From Pseudomonadota bacterium (GTDB lineage Bacteria > Pseudomonadota > Alphaproteobacteria > Caulobacterales > Caulobacteraceae): a stretch of DNA of 18,878 bases. Position 1 is the stretch's first letter. Each line of letters starts with the position of its first letter. Positions 1 to 6,707 of the stretch are shown here, one piece after another. The translations under genes and the position numbers were made by a program. The stretch lies in contig JAEXZS010000013.1 in assembly GCA_023451375.1 (NCBI GenBank), positions 1 to 18,878 of the forward strand. Reading direction: 5' to 3'. The notes beneath the pieces were generated by a model. The model had not been told where the DNA came from. It worked only from the letters and a program-made list of their open reading frames with translations, and did no database searches.

Positions 1-122
1 CCCCGCGGCCGTTCGGCTGCGCAACTTGATCAGCTCCGCCGCACGGCCGCTCCCGCCGGCGACGCAGATCGGCTATCAACCCCCTGGGCTCTCACAATGA
101 TCGAGGGACTGGCGGGGGGCAC
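1..122. mobile_element. Possible end of an insertion element at the left window edge
   Basis: The protein similarity of the neighbouring truncated gene stops abruptly near position 123, so the DNA to the left has a different origin. Frame 2 of the plus strand is open from the window edge to a TGA at 98-100. This could be the last 30 or so codons of a transposase, followed by about 20 bases running up to the junction, as at many IS right ends. No IS family is recognised and no partner inverted repeat is visible because the element continues outside the window. It could equally be a deletion junction with no IS. Confidence 0.3.
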
Positions 123-371
123 GTCACATTGCACCGCGCAGTATCCGCCCCCGTCCCTGATCCGGGCCACCAGATCCACGCCGGTGTCGGCGGCGGACAC
201 ACCGTTGAGGGACGCCCACTCCTGGAAGGTCCAGGCGTCGTCATACTCCTGGGCCATGCCCGGATCGTTCTTCAAGAACGAGAGCGCGACCCGCTCGAAA
301 TAGGTCCCCTTCTCCCGCTCCGAGGTCGCCGACGACCGCAGATGGGACAACAGGGTTCTGATGTTGGGCAT
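123..371 (-). pseudogene. 5' stub of a restriction/helicase gene with an Mrr-like N-terminus
   Basis: The first 80 or so residues, beginning MPNIRTLLSHLRSS and including GTYFERVALSFLKNDP, AADTGVDLVARIRD and YCAVQC, resemble the N-terminal nuclease domain (Mrr/PD-(D/E)xK type) of large predicted helicase-restriction proteins, including type ISP-like enzymes. In such proteins the AVQC stretch continues into a lysine-containing strand (AVQCK-F), so D in GVDLV and the Q of AVQC would be active-site positions. Here the match ends right after YCAVQC. The frame runs on through 30 unrelated residues to a TGA at 30-32. The lysine strand, helicase and methylase parts are absent. Family members are usually many hundreds of residues long, so this is a remnant. 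The ATG at 369-371 is the natural start. Confidence 0.7.
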
Positions 372-383
372 AGGAATCCGAGA

Positions 384-419
384 GCAAGGGCGAACAGCGT
401 GGGCAAGTCGCCCTTGCCC
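384..419. promoter_or_regulatory. Overlapping inverted repeats upstream of the truncated restriction gene
   Basis: GCAAGGGCG at 384-392 is perfectly repeated in reverse complement as CGCCCTTGC at 409-417. GGGCAAG at 401-407 also pairs with CTTGCCC at 413-419. The two pairings share the same right arm, so only one can form at a time. They lie 13-48 bases upstream of the start codon at 371 and could be an operator or a leader RNA structure. No run of T marks a terminator. The function is unknown. Confidence 0.35.
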
Positions 420-501
420 CCGACACTATTCCGATGCGCGCGCGAGGGGAACGTGGTCAAATCGTCTAAACCCACCTCGGCTTAACGTTCCATCTGATGG
501 G

Positions 502-774
502 TCAGGCGGGAACTTTGACGACCTCATAGTCCCAGGAGTGATGGGTACTTAGGAACGCGCGCCCTCCGTCCCGATCTGTTTCCTTGGCGTAGATCAGGAA
601 CTGTGTTCCCACTGGGTGCGCGTACCGCATTGCCTTCGAGCAACGGACCCGGGTCCCCTCAACATAGCCTTGCCCAGCGACAGGACGAACATGCCGCTCC
701 CCATGCAGACCTGAACCCCGCTCTAGATAGGTCTCCACCAAGACACGGACTGTCGGCTCGTTCGGCTTACCCAA
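502..774 (-). CDS. Small conserved hypothetical protein (90 aa)
   Basis: Function is not recognised. The middle and end of the protein (VRPVAGQGYVEGTRVRCSK, HPVGTQFLIYAKETDRDGG, HHSWDYEVV) look like a compact beta-rich fold. I recall similar short hypothetical proteins in Caulobacterales and Sphingomonadales, but I cannot name a family. The start is uncertain. The longest frame begins at a TTG (772-774) with no good ribosome binding site, and other TTG/GTG codons follow 11-12 codons later. The gene may therefore begin further in, or it may have lost its original 5' end in this rearranged region. It is transcribed towards the truncated restriction gene. There is no signal peptide or membrane segment. 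Confidence 0.55.
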   Translation of the reverse strand: MGKPNEPTVRVLVETYLERGSGLHGERHVRPVAGQGYVEGTRVRCSKAMRYAHPVGTQFLIYAKETDRDGGRAFLSTHHSWDYEVVKVPA

Positions 775-924
775 TCGCCATGTCCTGCTGGGATGCAGAG
801 ATTCGCATTAGCCACCTCGCGCAAGACGCCGTCAACTGATCGCCAAAGTGCTCAGGCGCGCCATGAACGGACATTGGCGTGCCACCGGAAATACGACATT
901 CGCCGCCCAGCGTAACATCGTGGT

Positions 925-1301
925 CTGGCCGAACCCTAGGCTCAGGACTCATAGCCAGAACAGGACGGTCGCGGCGAGGGCGATGGCGGACAGGAAGACC
1001 GTCGGACAGCGATCGTAGCGGGTGGCGACCCGGCGCCAGTCTTTCAGGCGTCCAAACATGATTTCGATCCGGTTTCGCCGCTTGTAGCGTCGCTTGTCGT
1101 AGCGGATCGGTTCGGTGCGGGTTTTGCGGCCTGGGATGCACGGCGTGATCCCCTTGGCCTGCAAGGCGTCCCGGAACCAGTCGGCGTCGTAGCCCCTGTC
1201 GCCCAACAACCACTGGGCGCGTGGCAGGCTGTCCAGGAGAGCGGCAGCGCCGATGTAGTCGCTTGTCCGCCGTCAGCACCAATGGCACAGATTTGAGGTT
1301 G
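925..1301 (-). mobile_element. Remnant of an IS5-family (IS427-like) insertion sequence
   Basis: Only the 3' part of the transposase and the downstream end are left. The outer end is placed roughly, where coding similarity stops and a short run AGTCCTGAGCCTAGGG (minus strand) follows the transposase stop. IS427-group ends often carry a similar GTCCTGAGCC-like string near the stop, but I cannot confirm the exact terminal repeat. The other side is cut by the IS3 element. The 5' half of the transposase is not found on the far side of that element. Confidence 0.65.
949..1301 (-). pseudogene. IS5-family transposase, C-terminal half, frameshifted
   Basis: The minus strand from about 1260 to 949 reads DYIGAAALLDSLPRAQWLLG, then DRGYDADWFRDALQAKGITP, RRYKRRNRIEIMFGRLKDWR and ends VLFWL with TGA at 949-951. 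DRGYDAD carries the second catalytic Asp and NRIEIMFGRLKDWRR the catalytic Glu of the DDE domain. The preceding coding stretch (VPLVLTADK) is in another frame. Compared with the expected LTADKASDYIGA, five bases appear to be missing near 1260-1264, which puts a TGA in the frame. The first Asp and the DNA-binding part are lost at the IS3 junction. It cannot make a working transposase. Confidence 0.85.
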
Positions 1302-1309
1302 TGATTTAA

Positions 1310-1366
1310 GGAGGATCTGGGCTTCGTCGTAGTGACGAAGGAACGAAGATGAAGCCCAGATCCTCC
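1310..1366 (+). promoter_or_regulatory. Hairpin that hides the orfA start codon
   Basis: GGAGGATCTGGGCTTC (1310-1325) and GAAGCCCAGATCCTCC (1351-1366) form a perfect 16-bp inverted repeat. The right arm begins on the G of the orfA ATG (1349-1351). A smaller competing stem, CTTCGTC (1322-1328) with GACGAAG (1334-1340), overlaps the left arm. In a transcript entering from outside, the long stem would bury the start of orfA. A transcript begun inside the loop would lack the left arm and be free. Many IS elements use such structures against readthrough from neighbouring genes. This role is inferred from the position. Confidence 0.65.
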
Positions 1367-1735
1367 AATGTAAAATCGCCCGCCAAGGCCCCAGCAGAGC
1401 GGGTAGTGAAGGACATCCGCCGACAGACCCGGCGCCACTTTTCGGCCGAGGACAAGATCCGCATCGTGCTGGATGGCCTGCGCGGGGAAGACAGCATCGC
1501 CGAGCTATGCCGCAAGGAAGGCATTGCCCAGAGCCTGTATTACACCTGGTCGAAGGAGTTCATGGAAGCTGGCAAGCGCCGCCTGGCCGGCGACACCGCC
1601 CGTGCCGCGACCACCGGAGAGGTCCAGGACCTGCGCCGCGAAGCCCGGGCCCTGAAGGAATGCGTGGCCGATCTGACACTGGAAAACCGTCTGCTCAAAA
1701 AAAGCATGGTCGCGGATGGGGGCAACGACGAATGA
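1349..1735 (+). CDS. IS3-family transposase OrfA (DNA-binding subunit)
   Basis: The protein is 128 residues long. Residues 28-75 (RRHFSAEDKIRIVLDGLRGE, then SIAELCRKEGIAQSLYYTWS) form the helix-turn-helix that binds the IS ends in IS3 transposases. The C-terminal part (about 88-120, with regular leucines in LRREARALKECVADLTLENR) is the usual leucine-zipper/coiled coil for dimerising with OrfB. The TGA at 1733-1735 overlaps the orfB ATG (1732-1734). A run of seven A at 1697-1703 lies near the end, and IS3 elements often slip by -1 at such a run to make the OrfAB fusion. The -1 frame is open across it, but the phase is not the standard A_AAA_AAG, so re-initiation at ATGA may matter more. Translation is probably limited by the hairpin at the start. 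Confidence 0.9.
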   Translation: MKPRSSNVKSPAKAPAERVVKDIRRQTRRHFSAEDKIRIVLDGLRGEDSIAELCRKEGIAQSLYYTWSKEFMEAGKRRLAGDTARAATTGEVQDLRREARALKECVADLTLENRLLKKSMVADGGNDE

Positions 1736-2712
1736 GATATCCCGCATCCGAGAAGCTCGAGATCATCAGAACCGTCGAGCAGTCGCACCTGTCGGCCAAG
1801 CGCACGCTGGACCAACTCGGCATCCCTCGTCGGACATTCTACCGCTGGTATGATCGCTACCTCGAAGGCGGGCCGGAGGCGTTGGAAGATCGGCCATCGG
1901 CGCCGAGCCGGGTGTGGAACCGCATCCCGGCGGGCATCCACGACCAGATCATCGAGCTGGCGCTGGAACAGTCTGAGCTGAGCCCCCGGGAACTGGCCGT
2001 GCGCTTCACCGATGGGCAGCGCTACTTCGTGTCGGAATCCACGGTTTACCGCCTGTTGAAGGCCCACGACCTGATCACCAGCCCGGCCTATGTCGTGATC
2101 AAGGCTGCCGATCAGTTCCACACGAAAACCACGCGGCCGAACGAGATGTGGCAGACCGACTTCACCTACTTCAAGATCATCGGGTGGGGCTGGATGTATC
2201 TGTCGACCGTGCTCGACGACTTCTCGCGCTACATCATCGCCTGGAAGCTGTGCACCAACATGCGAGCCGAGGACGTCACCGACACGCTGGACCTCGCCCT
2301 GGCGGCTTCTGGTTGCGACAGCGCCACGGTGCTGCACAAACCCCGGCTACTCAGCGATAATGGCCCCAGCTACATCGCGGGTGAGCTGGCGGAATACATC
2401 GAGGCCCGGAAGATGAGCCATGTCCGCGGCGCCCCGTGTCATCCCCAAACCCAGGGCAAGATCGAGCGCTGGCACCAGACCCTGAAAAACCGCATCTTGC
2501 TGGAAAACTACTTCCTGCCCGGCGACCTCGAAGCCCACATCGAGGCCTTCGTCGAGCACTACAATCACCAGCGATACCACGAGAGCCTGGCCAACGTGAC
2601 GCCTGCCGACGCCTACTTCGGCAGGGCTCCGGCAATCATCAAACTGCGCGAAAGGATCAAGCGACAGACCATCGAACATCGGCGCTTGCAGCACCGCAAG
2701 TTCGCCGCCTAA
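1732..2712 (+). CDS. IS3-family transposase OrfB (DDE integrase core)
   Basis: The 326-residue catalytic subunit cuts and joins the IS ends. An N-terminal helix-turn-helix region (about 1-60, IPRRTFYRWYDRYLEGG) is followed by an HTH_21-like segment (SESTVYRLLKAHDLI) and the rve integrase core. The catalytic triad is visible: D143 in MWQTDFTYF, D209 in LLSDNGPSY and E245 in TQGKIERWHQT. The D-to-E spacing of 35 residues is the classic DD(35)E. HYNHQRYHESL near the C-terminus is also typical. The frame is open back to 1507, which would allow an OrfAB fusion by -1 slippage. The ATG at 1732 is chosen for its overlap with the orfA stop. The gene is intact. Confidence 0.92.
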   Translation: MRYPASEKLEIIRTVEQSHLSAKRTLDQLGIPRRTFYRWYDRYLEGGPEALEDRPSAPSRVWNRIPAGIHDQIIELALEQSELSPRELAVRFTDGQRYFVSESTVYRLLKAHDLITSPAYVVIKAADQFHTKTTRPNEMWQTDFTYFKIIGWGWMYLSTVLDDFSRYIIAWKLCTNMRAEDVTDTLDLALAASGCDSATVLHKPRLLSDNGPSYIAGELAEYIEARKMSHVRGAPCHPQTQGKIERWHQTLKNRILLENYFLPGDLEAHIEAFVEHYNHQRYHESLANVTPADAYFGRAPAIIKLRERIKRQTIEHRRLQHRKFAA

Positions 2713-2750
2713 CATCAACCCCCTGACGAGGTCCGCACTCCGCTAATCTA

Positions 2751-3467
2751 CGCCGCGAGTTGTGCCGAATGTTCTGACGACGGACAGTCGAAGGAACGAC
2801 CGAGCGCATCCTAATGCCCCGGCTCTGCAAGATCGTTGATAAGGACCTCACTCCAGAGGCCAAGCTCGCCCGGCAATACGTGACGACGATAGAGATCGGG
2901 GGAGCTCACTCCCACCTGTTCTATCCCCTTGTCGACTTCCTCGAACTCAAGACGCTCGTGATTACGGATCTTGACGCCGCTAGGGCTGAGAAGATCGTCA
3001 ACAAAAAAGGCAAGGCGCGGACCACATGGGTGAAATGTCCTGTCGCTGATGGCGAGCGATGCGGCAACGGCGCGATAAAATCTTGGTTCGGCTTCAAGGC
3101 CGGAGATGTGCCGCTTGCCGACGTCATCAAAAAGAAGGACGACGCGAAAATCCAAGGGTCGCGCCGTATCGCATTCCAAATCCCCGAAGAGGGGTCGAAA
3201 AGCTGCGCCCGTAGCTATGAGGACGCATTGATCCTCGCAAATCTGGACCACTTTGGACTTGAAGAGTCTGAGGATCCTGCAAGCGATGCTTGGGACCAAG
3301 CCCAGGACTGGTCGAAGGCAGAGAAGGCGCTGGAGTTCGCCATCCTTGAGGATGACTGGAATGTTCCCCTGTACATCCGCCAGGGCCTAGTCTGGCTTTC
3401 CGAACCGCCCCCACCACCACCGGAACCACCCGTTCCGGAGCTCGACGCGGTGGAAGAAGCGATATGA
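2751..3467 (+). pseudogene. OLD-family/GajA-like nuclease, TOPRIM C-terminal part only
   Basis: OLD nucleases pair an ABC-type ATPase with a C-terminal TOPRIM nuclease. In Gabija and class 2 OLD loci the gene sits next to a UvrD-like helicase, as here. The plus frame reads ELCRMF (2757-2774), a TGA at 2775-2777, then RRTVEGTTERILMPRL. VEGTTER is the TOPRIM glutamate motif (codons 2787-2807). TLVITDLDAARAE supplies the DxD pair (D52 and D54 counted from the ATG at 2814), after the conserved EIGGAHSHLFYPLVDFL. The ATPase domain is missing because the IS3 end lies at about 2751. Within the remaining frame there is also a stop before the glutamate motif. The longest frame with an ATG (2814-3467, 217 aa) lacks the EGxxE glutamates, so a functional nuclease is unlikely. 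The C-terminus is proline-rich (PPPPPPEPPVPEL). The stop overlaps the helicase start (ATGA at 3464-3467). Confidence 0.8.
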
Positions 3468-5206
3468 GCGACCAACAAAACCCCGCTTTGATTGCTGCCG
3501 CTGCGGCTGAGGCGAAGGTCGCAGAATGTCTGGCGGAGGGGCAGAGTTTTCGACTGGAGGCCGGGGCCGGAGCTGGCAAGACCTACTCGCTCGTCGAAGC
3601 GCTGAAGCATCTCATTGCAAAGGACGGGCCGGCTTTGATGCAAACGGGCAGGAAGGTCGCCTGCATCACCTATACCGAAGTCGCCCGTGACGAGATCGCG
3701 CGCAAAATCGAAAAGCACCCAGCAGTGATGGTTGACACCATCCACGCTTTCTCATGGGCGTTTATGGCGCAGTTTCAGACTGCGCTCCGCGAACTCGTAG
3801 CGCAGCAAGAACATCGCCAGGAGAAACTTGAGGCGGGCGGCGGCGTCGAGGGAAAACGGGTCGAGTACAGTCTCGGGTTTTTCGGGGTGACTGAGCAGGT
3901 CGTCACGCTTGGTCACGACGACATCCCCCGGTTCATGGCCGAGCTGCTGTCCCGCCAGAAGTTTCGGCTGCTATTGGCGCGGCAGTTTCCCGTCCTGTTC
4001 ATCGACGAATATCAGGACACGGATAAACATTTTGCCGCGTCCCTGATGGAGAACTTCCTGGGACCAAAGACAGGCCCGTTGATTGGTCTGTTCGGGGATC
4101 ACTGGCAGACGATCTATCGGGGTGATTTCCAGCTTGCTGATTTTCCGAATGTTGTCGGCATCGACAAGGGCTCGAACTTTCGTTCAGCCCCAGCGGTCGT
4201 GAATGTCCTGAACGAACTCCGCCCCGAGCTTCCGCAGCAAGTCAGCGATCCGACAGCGGCGGGCGAGGCCCGCTTCTTCCATGCAAACTCATATACCGGC
4301 ACTCGCACGAGCAGCGCCCATTCAAAGGGCGACACGCCGCCCGAGGTGTCTCGCGCTTTCGCAAAGGCACTGACCAAGAAGCTGACCGATGAAGGTTGGG
4401 ATTTCGATCCGGAGAAGACGAAGGTGTTGATGCTCACGCATAACGCCTTGGCGGCGGAGCAAGGCTATCCGAGCATCGCTGAGATATTCGATTACAACGA
4501 GGCGTTCGCGAAAAAGGAAAACCCCGTAATCGAGTTTTGCGCGGACGTCGTCGAACCAGTCGCCGAGGCGTTCAACGCATCCCGTTACGGCCAGATGTTT
4601 TGGCACCTCGGGAAGGCTCCTGGTCTTCAAGCACACACCGACAAATTAAGCTGGCGCGAAGATTTGGACGCACTTAACGAGCGTCGCCAATCTAAGACTG
4701 TGGGCGACGTGATCGATCTCCTGAAGACGACCCGCCGGCCACCACTACCCGACAAAATCATGCGGCGCGAAGACGACCTTTCGGCGCTCGCTGACGCTGT
4801 AGCTGATGATGAACCGAAATCCATCACGCAACACCGCAACCTTCGCGGTGTGCCCTATGGAGAAGTCATCGAGCTGGTCAAGTGGCTTGAAGGAAAGACG
4901 CCGTTTGCCACCAAGCACAGCGTGAAGGGCGCTGAGTTCGAGAACGTACTCGTCATTCTTGGTGGGGGCTGGAACCACTATAACTGGCCACAGCTATTCG
5001 AGCTCCTTCAAAGCGGCGCGGTGACCAGCAAGAATGAAAAGGGGTATCACCGCGCGCGGAACCTCTTCTACGTGGCGATTTCCCGACCAAAGAAACGTCT
5101 AGCCGTCTTAGCCACCCAGACGATGTCAGCAGAGGCCCTTAGCGCTGCCTCGCGGCTCTTCGGAGCGGACCATGTCCATGAACTCCCCGTTCCGGACGGG
5201 TTTTGA
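3464..5206 (+). CDS. UvrD/PcrA/Rep-like superfamily 1 helicase (GajB-like)
   Basis: The 580-residue SF1A helicase has all motifs: Walker A LEAGAGAGKT (31-40), motif Ia CITYTEVARDEIARKI (67-82), DTIHAFSWAF, Walker B VLFIDEYQDTD (177-187), motif III GLFGDHWQTIYRG, motif IV SNFRSAPAV (237-245), motif V ATKHSVKGAEFENVLV (about 482-497) and motif VI NLFYVAISRPKKRL (about 533-546). It should unwind or translocate on DNA using ATP. It is shorter than housekeeping UvrD (about 720 aa) and near the size of Gabija GajB. Its ATG overlaps the stop of the TOPRIM gene, so the two were translated as a coupled pair. This pairing, not the motifs alone, suggests a defence role. The frame is intact even though its partner is broken. 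A stand-alone repair helicase is the alternative. Confidence 0.9.
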   Translation: MSDQQNPALIAAAAAEAKVAECLAEGQSFRLEAGAGAGKTYSLVEALKHLIAKDGPALMQTGRKVACITYTEVARDEIARKIEKHPAVMVDTIHAFSWAFMAQFQTALRELVAQQEHRQEKLEAGGGVEGKRVEYSLGFFGVTEQVVTLGHDDIPRFMAELLSRQKFRLLLARQFPVLFIDEYQDTDKHFAASLMENFLGPKTGPLIGLFGDHWQTIYRGDFQLADFPNVVGIDKGSNFRSAPAVVNVLNELRPELPQQVSDPTAAGEARFFHANSYTGTRTSSAHSKGDTPPEVSRAFAKALTKKLTDEGWDFDPEKTKVLMLTHNALAAEQGYPSIAEIFDYNEAFAKKENPVIEFCADVVEPVAEAFNASRYGQMFWHLGKAPGLQAHTDKLSWREDLDALNERRQSKTVGDVIDLLKTTRRPPLPDKIMRREDDLSALADAVADDEPKSITQHRNLRGVPYGEVIELVKWLEGKTPFATKHSVKGAEFENVLVILGGGWNHYNWPQLFELLQSGAVTSKNEKGYHRARNLFYVAISRPKKRLAVLATQTMSAEALSAASRLFGADHVHELPVPDGF

Positions 5207-5230
5207 GACAAACTAAGCCGATCTCCGACC

Positions 5231-6103
5231 ATGACCGTGTGCCGCCGAATTGAGGAAGTTCCGAAAGGCTGGTCGGCCACTGTCGCAGACGTTGACGGCA
5301 TTCCGAGCCCTCCGGAACCACATGCGCGGGGGAAATGCCTCGGGTGCGGCGCGGCAATGGTCTCGAAGACGGGCCGCGTTCGAAGCCATTGGGCACACGC
5401 AGTCTCAAAGGACTGGGACCCTTGGTGGGAAACAGAGACCCCATGGCATCGAGCGTGGAAGGCCCGCTTCCCTGAAAACTGGCGGGAGATCGCAGAGACT
5501 GCGACGGACGGGGAAATCCACCGGGCCGATGTCCGGACACCGAATGGATTAGTTCTAGAGTTTCAGCATTCTTCGCTTCGCGACGACGAACTGGCGTCGC
5601 GGAACGCCTTCTATCCAAACTTGGTCTGGGTGCTTGATGGCCTAACGTTCAAGCAGAACTTCGAGGTGTGTCACGCGCTGCCACACCCTACCTCATCGAT
5701 AGCGGAAGATATCGCCTGGGAACCCGCTGTGTGGGGTATGCACGGCGCCATGGGTGGAATGTACTTTAAGGTCTCGGAATACACCCGCGACTACGGCAAG
5801 CCTGCATCGAAGGCGCAGGTTCGATGTGGTTTCATCCACGGCTACCACCGGATCACAGCGGAAGTCGCTGCAGCTCACCGGGGCCACTATCAATATGTAT
5901 GGAAGCGCCCGCGAGCCCAGTGGGCGAAGTCTACTGCGCCCGTATTTATCGACTTCGGAGACGGGCTTCTGTGGAAGCTGGGGGTCTACGAGGACGGCTC
6001 AGGCTTGGCCTGTTGCCGTGTCACCTCTGTCGCGCGCTTCGTCGCAGTCGCGCAGTTCGCCGCTTCGGTCGCTGATCTTGAGGCAGCGCTATGGGGGGAG
6101 TGA
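5231..6103 (+). CDS. CoiA-like PD-(D/E)xK nuclease with N-terminal zinc finger
   Basis: The 290-residue protein resembles the competence protein CoiA family. An N-terminal CxxC...HxxH site (C36, C39, H53, H56 in KCLGCGAAM and RSHWAHAV) should bind zinc. It is followed by ETPWHRAWK, EIHRADVRTPNG and LVLEFQHSSL. D100 and E110-x-Q112 fit a D...ExQ variant of the PD-(D/E)xK nuclease core, and SRNAFY and LVWVLDG complete the conserved block. The C-terminal 140 residues, rich in W and Y, are not recognised. It starts 24 bases after the helicase stop on the same strand and so is probably in the same transcript. CoiA is known for natural transformation, but family members also occur alone in mobile regions. 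Its position next to an OLD/UvrD pair suggests DNA processing or defence, which is an inference. Confidence 0.8.
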   Translation: MTVCRRIEEVPKGWSATVADVDGIPSPPEPHARGKCLGCGAAMVSKTGRVRSHWAHAVSKDWDPWWETETPWHRAWKARFPENWREIAETATDGEIHRADVRTPNGLVLEFQHSSLRDDELASRNAFYPNLVWVLDGLTFKQNFEVCHALPHPTSSIAEDIAWEPAVWGMHGAMGGMYFKVSEYTRDYGKPASKAQVRCGFIHGYHRITAEVAAAHRGHYQYVWKRPRAQWAKSTAPVFIDFGDGLLWKLGVYEDGSGLACCRVTSVARFVAVAQFAASVADLEAALWGE

Positions 6104-6573
6104 AGGTGCCGACGGATGCCAGCCTTGAAGCTGTTACGGCTGAGGAATTGCGGAAAGTCCTGCGTCAGACGAGCATCCCCGTACTCATCCGGCGAGGCAA
6201 GGGTTACCCGCTGCTTGTGCGACTGCCCTACGACCTACTTAATCGGGGCTGGCTTTCGATTTCTGGTCGGCGAAATTCTGATTGGGATGATGTCCGGAAG
6301 CAGTGGGAAGTGCCTCAGCGCTGGTTTCCAGACCTGCTAAAGCGGTCCTTAGCGAAGTTTGGTCGCGTGTATGTCGTCCAGCCGTACCGGGAGCAAGAGC
6401 GCTGCGCGCCAGCTTGCTGGGACGCCGAGGGTGATGAATGCCAATGCTCTTGCATGGGGATGAACCATGGGTCTCGCAGCCCTGCCGGGCAGTGGCGCAT
6501 CGTGTCAGATGCTTTCGCTACCCGTTGGGGCGAGCGGGAATTAGCCTGCCGTCTCATCACGGCAAAGGAATAG
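6091..6573 (+). CDS. Cysteine-rich conserved hypothetical protein (160 aa)
   Basis: No function is recognised. The N-terminal half (about 16-95) alternates helices and strands and ends in QWEVPQRWFPDLLKRSLAKF and GRVYVVQPY. The second half has a dense cysteine cluster: C105, C109, C117, C119, C121 and H126 in EQERCAPACWDAEG and DECQCSCMGMNHG. This is very likely a metal-binding site. WGERELACRL closes the protein. The ATG at 6091 lies inside the end of the CoiA-like gene (13-base overlap) and has a GAGG seven bases upstream, so the two are coupled. A GTG at 6106, just after a GGGGGAG, is an alternative start. I recall similar hypothetical proteins in alphaproteobacterial mobile regions, without a known role. 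It is the last gene of the rightward cluster. Confidence 0.7.
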   Translation: MGGVKVPTDASLEAVTAEELRKVLRQTSIPVLIRRGKGYPLLVRLPYDLLNRGWLSISGRRNSDWDDVRKQWEVPQRWFPDLLKRSLAKFGRVYVVQPYREQERCAPACWDAEGDECQCSCMGMNHGSRSPAGQWRIVSDAFATRWGERELACRLITAKE

Positions 6574-6707
6574 CGGCCAGAGTCACCGCATCACGATCGG
6601 GGCTGCTGTAAGCCGAAATTCCCAACCGCCGCCACGAGTCAGGTCCGGATGCGGGAACGGCAATAACGGAGCGTAGCCGAGCCGAAGCTCAGTCTTTGCG
6701 TACCCGC

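Larger units (their letters stand above)
1302..2751 (+). mobile_element. IS3-family insertion sequence (about 1.45 kb, apparently complete)
   Basis: The element has the IS3 layout of two overlapping frames, orfA (1349-1735) and orfB (1732-2712). Its ends are placed at a weak imperfect inverted repeat. The left end reads GATTTAAGGAGGATCTGGG (from 1302) and the right end, read inward from 2750, reads GATTAGCGGAGTGCGGAC. The right boundary is supported because sequence from about 2757 onward already reads as an OLD-nuclease gene. The left flank is an IS5 remnant and the right flank is the OLD gene, so no matching target duplication is expected or seen. Both reading frames are intact, so the element may be active. 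Confidence 0.75.

Noticed and set aside
767..1438. 223-codon minus frame spanning the IS5 remnant and the IS3 left end
   Set aside because: It crosses two mobile-element boundaries. Only a short piece (VPLVLTADK) is IS5-like; the rest is out-of-frame readthrough.
6574..6707. Rho-independent terminator between the convergent Cys-rich and GIY-YIG genes
   Set aside because: Only short weak stems (for example around GAGCCGAAGCTC) and no T run on either strand.
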